Part shown: one piece after another, positions 61,501 to 64,000 of the stretch | Position numbering within the stretch: the first letter of the stretch is position 1 | Layout: every line of letters starts with the position of its first letter | Assembly: GCF_030272615.1 (NCBI RefSeq) | Contig: NC_081406.1 | Location: 481,711,900-481,775,899 of the forward strand | Source of the DNA: Cryptomeria japonica | Lineage: Eukaryota > Streptophyta > Pinopsida > Cupressales > Cupressaceae | DNA: 64,000 nucleotides | Direction: 5' to 3' | Notes under the pieces: generated by a model | Databases searched by the model: none | Told to the model about the DNA's origin: nothing | Seen by the model: only the letters and a program-made list of their open reading frames with translations | Translations under genes and position numbers: made by a program

Positions 61501-61684
61501 AGAGAGACCAAAAGAGATCTCAATACTTTGCATCGTCCTTAAGTAAGCAACACTAGGGACAACAAATAGAAGAATAGGGAGAACAAATAGAATAATGTCA
61601 CAAATAAGCAAGAGAGGAGAGAGAGAGAGAGAATCTATAGTTCTAATGAAGCTAATCAAGCACATCATCCTACCCCCGATCTTG
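58546..61684. other. Unclassified AT-rich sequence
   Basis: No protein domain, RNA gene or paired LTR could be recognised. A perfect 9-bp inverted repeat lies at 59703-59728. Short open frames (60429-60692, 61387-61740) have no recognisable features. It lies downstream (minus strand) of the proline-rich ORF and may be the 3' part of that element. Confidence 0.3.
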
Positions 61685-64000
61685 CTAATCATTATTTTGG
61701 GAAGGTGGGCAACACGCAAGAGTAACCATAGCGAGCACAATAGATGGAGCTATCACAAGTTCCAAACAAGGATCATGCTCTAATGCTAAGTCACTTTGTT
61801 TGTTACTAGGAGCTAGGATTAATGCTTTTAAATTTTTTACAAATAAGTCATTGTCAATGTCAACATATTCATAGTCATCATCATAAATATTAGGATCAAA
61901 ATTTTCATCATTAAGAACATTTTCACCTATTTCTTCATCAAGATTAATAAGAATAGGAGGTCTAATAGGAATAGGACTTGAACCATCATTTGTTTTAAGG
62001 ATTTTGTGTCTTGGAGAATTAGGTTGAATATTTTGTTTAGGAGAAAATGGAATCATGTCAATAGTTGGTGTTTTAGGAGAAGAAATGGTTTGAGAAGCAA
62101 CTTCACGAGCTCTAGGATGACGTCTCCGTCGACACTCTCGCACAATAGTTTCGTCTAGTCTTGGCTAAAAGTTGAGGAGGGTTAGGTTAAATAGGTATAG
62201 GCTTCATCTCTTATTTTAGGTAAGGATGAATGGGCTGAGGTCTTTTAGGTTGGACAACGGCAGAGGCTGGTCATTTCTCTCTATAAGATAAAGGAGTAGG
62301 AACTGCACCATACAAGGGAGGAATGGGAGGCGTAGGAAGGAGACCGAGTCCATAATGAGGAGGGATAGGTATAACCTTAGGAGGGATAGTTTGTGTTGGC
62401 AATTTGGAGGAATTGATTATGTGTTGTATTGATGTTTTGTCATTGATGGTAACACTGCCTGTTTTGGTTGTTTATTGATTTTTGGTTGGTTCGGGTAGAG
62501 TGGTTGGATTATGATATTGATTCGGTATGCTTTGGTTTGTGGAATTGGTTTGGATCTGTTATTCATGCTATTCAGATGTGTATCACGATCAATTTGTTTG
62601 GAATTTGATGACTCAGATACTATTATTTTTTCTAGTAAGCCTTTTGGTCACCGGTAAGGGTTTTACCGACAGATCTTTATTGAAGATCTTTTGATGCACG
62701 TGATAAGTGGTGTTGGTGCGGCTTCTAGATGGATTTCGGGATGCTGTTGGTTATCTTGTTCATGTTCCTATTTATCGATGGTGTTGGATTTGGTTTATCG
62801 CAACCTATTTTGGGTCCGGTGTTATCTAGATTATGGACCGGTTTATGTAACGTGTTGGAGGATGTTCTTGATGTGTTACCAATGGGATTTAATGATTGGT
62901 TTACATTGTTTTCGGCCTAAGCCAACTTGGTTAATCATTGGATTGTAGGTTTATGTTATGAACTTATTGTATTATATTTTAGGTGGCCAACCTAATTGTT
63001 TAAGTCCTAGGTTGGTATAAATATGATGTAAGATCCCTTTGTAGATCATAGGAATGGTAATGGGATATAGGACTATCTATGTGCGAATAATGCTGTAATC
63101 ATATGCAAAAGTTTTGGTCAATCATAGGTGATAAAATTGGGTTGGTAAGAGAGGTTTAAGGCCTCCGGTATTGAGCTTAACTGAATCTATTCTCAGGCAT
63201 AGGAGATTCTATCTTTTCAGTTCACTCTTCTTTCCGGATTGTAGTTAGTGAGGCTCCTTTTAGTGATGAGTAGTGCGCTCTAGGCTGTTGGCCTTCCTAC
63301 ATGTGCAGGCCCCTCATATTGTAATCACATACTTATTGCAGAAGTATTATTTGACTATGGGTAGGCTTCCCACCATGGTTTTTACCTTTACCAGGTTTTC
63401 CACATACAAATCTTGGTGTCATGTGTTATGGATGGATGGTAATTGTTCTGTGATTTATGTTTATGTTTAATTGCTATATCAGTTATTCCGGTATTTGGTT
63501 TATGCATTTTGGTATTGAGTTTATATGTTCAGGTAATAAGGGTTTAAATGTTTAAAGTTTTGTAATCCGATGACAATTGATTCACCCCCCCTCTCAGTTG
63601 TCCTCTAGTTATCTGAGCTGTCTAACAGTTTGTTGTTTAGGGGGAAGAGTTTTTCTACCTTTGGGAGGAATAAGAGACTCATCCATAGGAGAAGGAATAG
63701 GCTCTTTGTTAGGAAGAGGGTTATCTCTTTTCTTAAGTGAAAGGATACTCTTCTCTTTAGAAGGAATAGATGCCTCTTTGGGAAGAAGATTATTTCTTTC
63801 CTTAGGAGGAAGAACAATCTTATCCTCAAGAAGGGGTATATGATCATCAAGAGGAATGCTAAGTGTTGGATTTATAGGTTTAATCAAAGATAAAATCATT
63901 GTATATTTCTAGTTTTGATATGATCTAAAGAGAGCATCGCTTCTAGGTTCAAGAGGCTTGAATTTTTCAGACCAAAAATAATCAAGAAAAACATCTCCAT
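61685..64000 (-). pseudogene. Proline-rich polyprotein fragment, split by a solo LTR
   Basis: On the minus strand the frame enters from beyond the window (SEKFKPLEPRSDALFRSYQ). It becomes a P/K/L-rich region of DHIPLLEDKIVLPPKERNN type to 63628 and continues beyond the solo LTR at 62393 with IPPKVIPIPPHYGLGLLPT. After stops and a frameshift near 62150 an acidic segment follows, YDDDYEYVDIDNDLFVKNL, to 61685. No catalytic motif is visible. Low-complexity proline segments occur near gag in gypsy polyproteins, so a gag-side fragment is the best guess. Confidence 0.4.
62394..63627 (+). mobile_element. Solo LTR 3 (1,234 bp) with TSD GTTTG
   Basis: It starts TGTTGGCAATTTGG, ends CTGTCTAACA and is flanked by GTTTG at 62389-62393 and 63628-63632. 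Removing it and one TSD joins the proline-rich frame (KQQT-IPPKV). It shares blocks with the element A LTR (GGCCTTCCTACATGTGCAGG and the ATTCACCCCCC block at 63577-63598). Confidence 0.9.

Noticed and set aside
62691-62948. Plus-strand open frames of 85 and 63 codons
   Set aside because: They lie inside solo LTR 3, overlap each other in two frames and have no domain.
1-64000. Host protein genes, tRNA or rRNA genes, CRISPR arrays, bacterial systems
   Set aside because: None recognised on either strand. Every coding region with a recognisable domain is a transposable-element protein, and TGG..AGAGC-type sites are retrotransposon primer sites.

Overview
The window is plant nuclear DNA made almost entirely of transposable elements nested in one another. 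I see no intact host gene, rRNA, tRNA or CRISPR array. Supporting signs are copia primer sites of initiator-methionine type, Ty3/gypsy pol with an extra archaeal-type RNase H, a plant L1-like LINE with a DUF4283 ORF1 and an RNase H tail, and plant mobile domain (PMD) coding sequence. Large degenerate elements, very long LTRs and high AT content suggest a seed plant with a bloated genome, probably a gymnosperm. That last step is inference. Element letters A to F are labels used only here.

Layout. 1-5184: 3' part of element A (+), a gag with four zinc knuckles, a long accessory ORF, PPT and LTR, with no pol. 5185-14787: element B (+), a LARD-like element with very long LTRs and a coiled-coil protein. 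14788-18991: old gypsy debris on the minus strand, with a G-patch fragment and a dead integrase. 18992-31313: element C (-), a Tat-like gypsy remnant with 3' LTR, PPT, an antisense PMD gene with its own TATA box and intron, and pol from the RT active site to the end of integrase. Two solo LTRs of one family sit in the PMD gene in opposite orientations, each with a perfect 5-bp target-site duplication (TSD).

31314-36295: a copia element (+) with both LTRs. It has no TSD and separates two different gypsy elements. 36296-48316: element D (-), a gypsy element with its extra RNase H between protease and RT. Its protease is split by an 8-kb L1-like LINE (37486-45471, -) with a 9-bp TSD. The LINE carries an unexpected third ORF. 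48295-51384: another accessory ORF (-), ending at the PPT/LTR of element D or a tandem relative. 52490-53198: LTR fragment. 53199-58545: element F (+), two 2.4-kb LTRs around a 500-bp core. 58546-64000: unclassified sequence and a proline-rich minus-strand ORF split by a third solo LTR with TSD GTTTG.

Most interesting signal. Three unrelated retroelements (the LTR element A, the element D family and the LINE) each carry, downstream of their core genes, an accessory protein of the same plan. It has an N-terminal domain containing an I-x-I-x(3)-hydrophobic-x(4)-L-P/Q motif, a charged linker and a coiled-coil C-terminus. Element C separately carries an antisense PMD gene. The region looks like a record of repeated capture or convergence of PMD-like accessory proteins by different retroelement classes.
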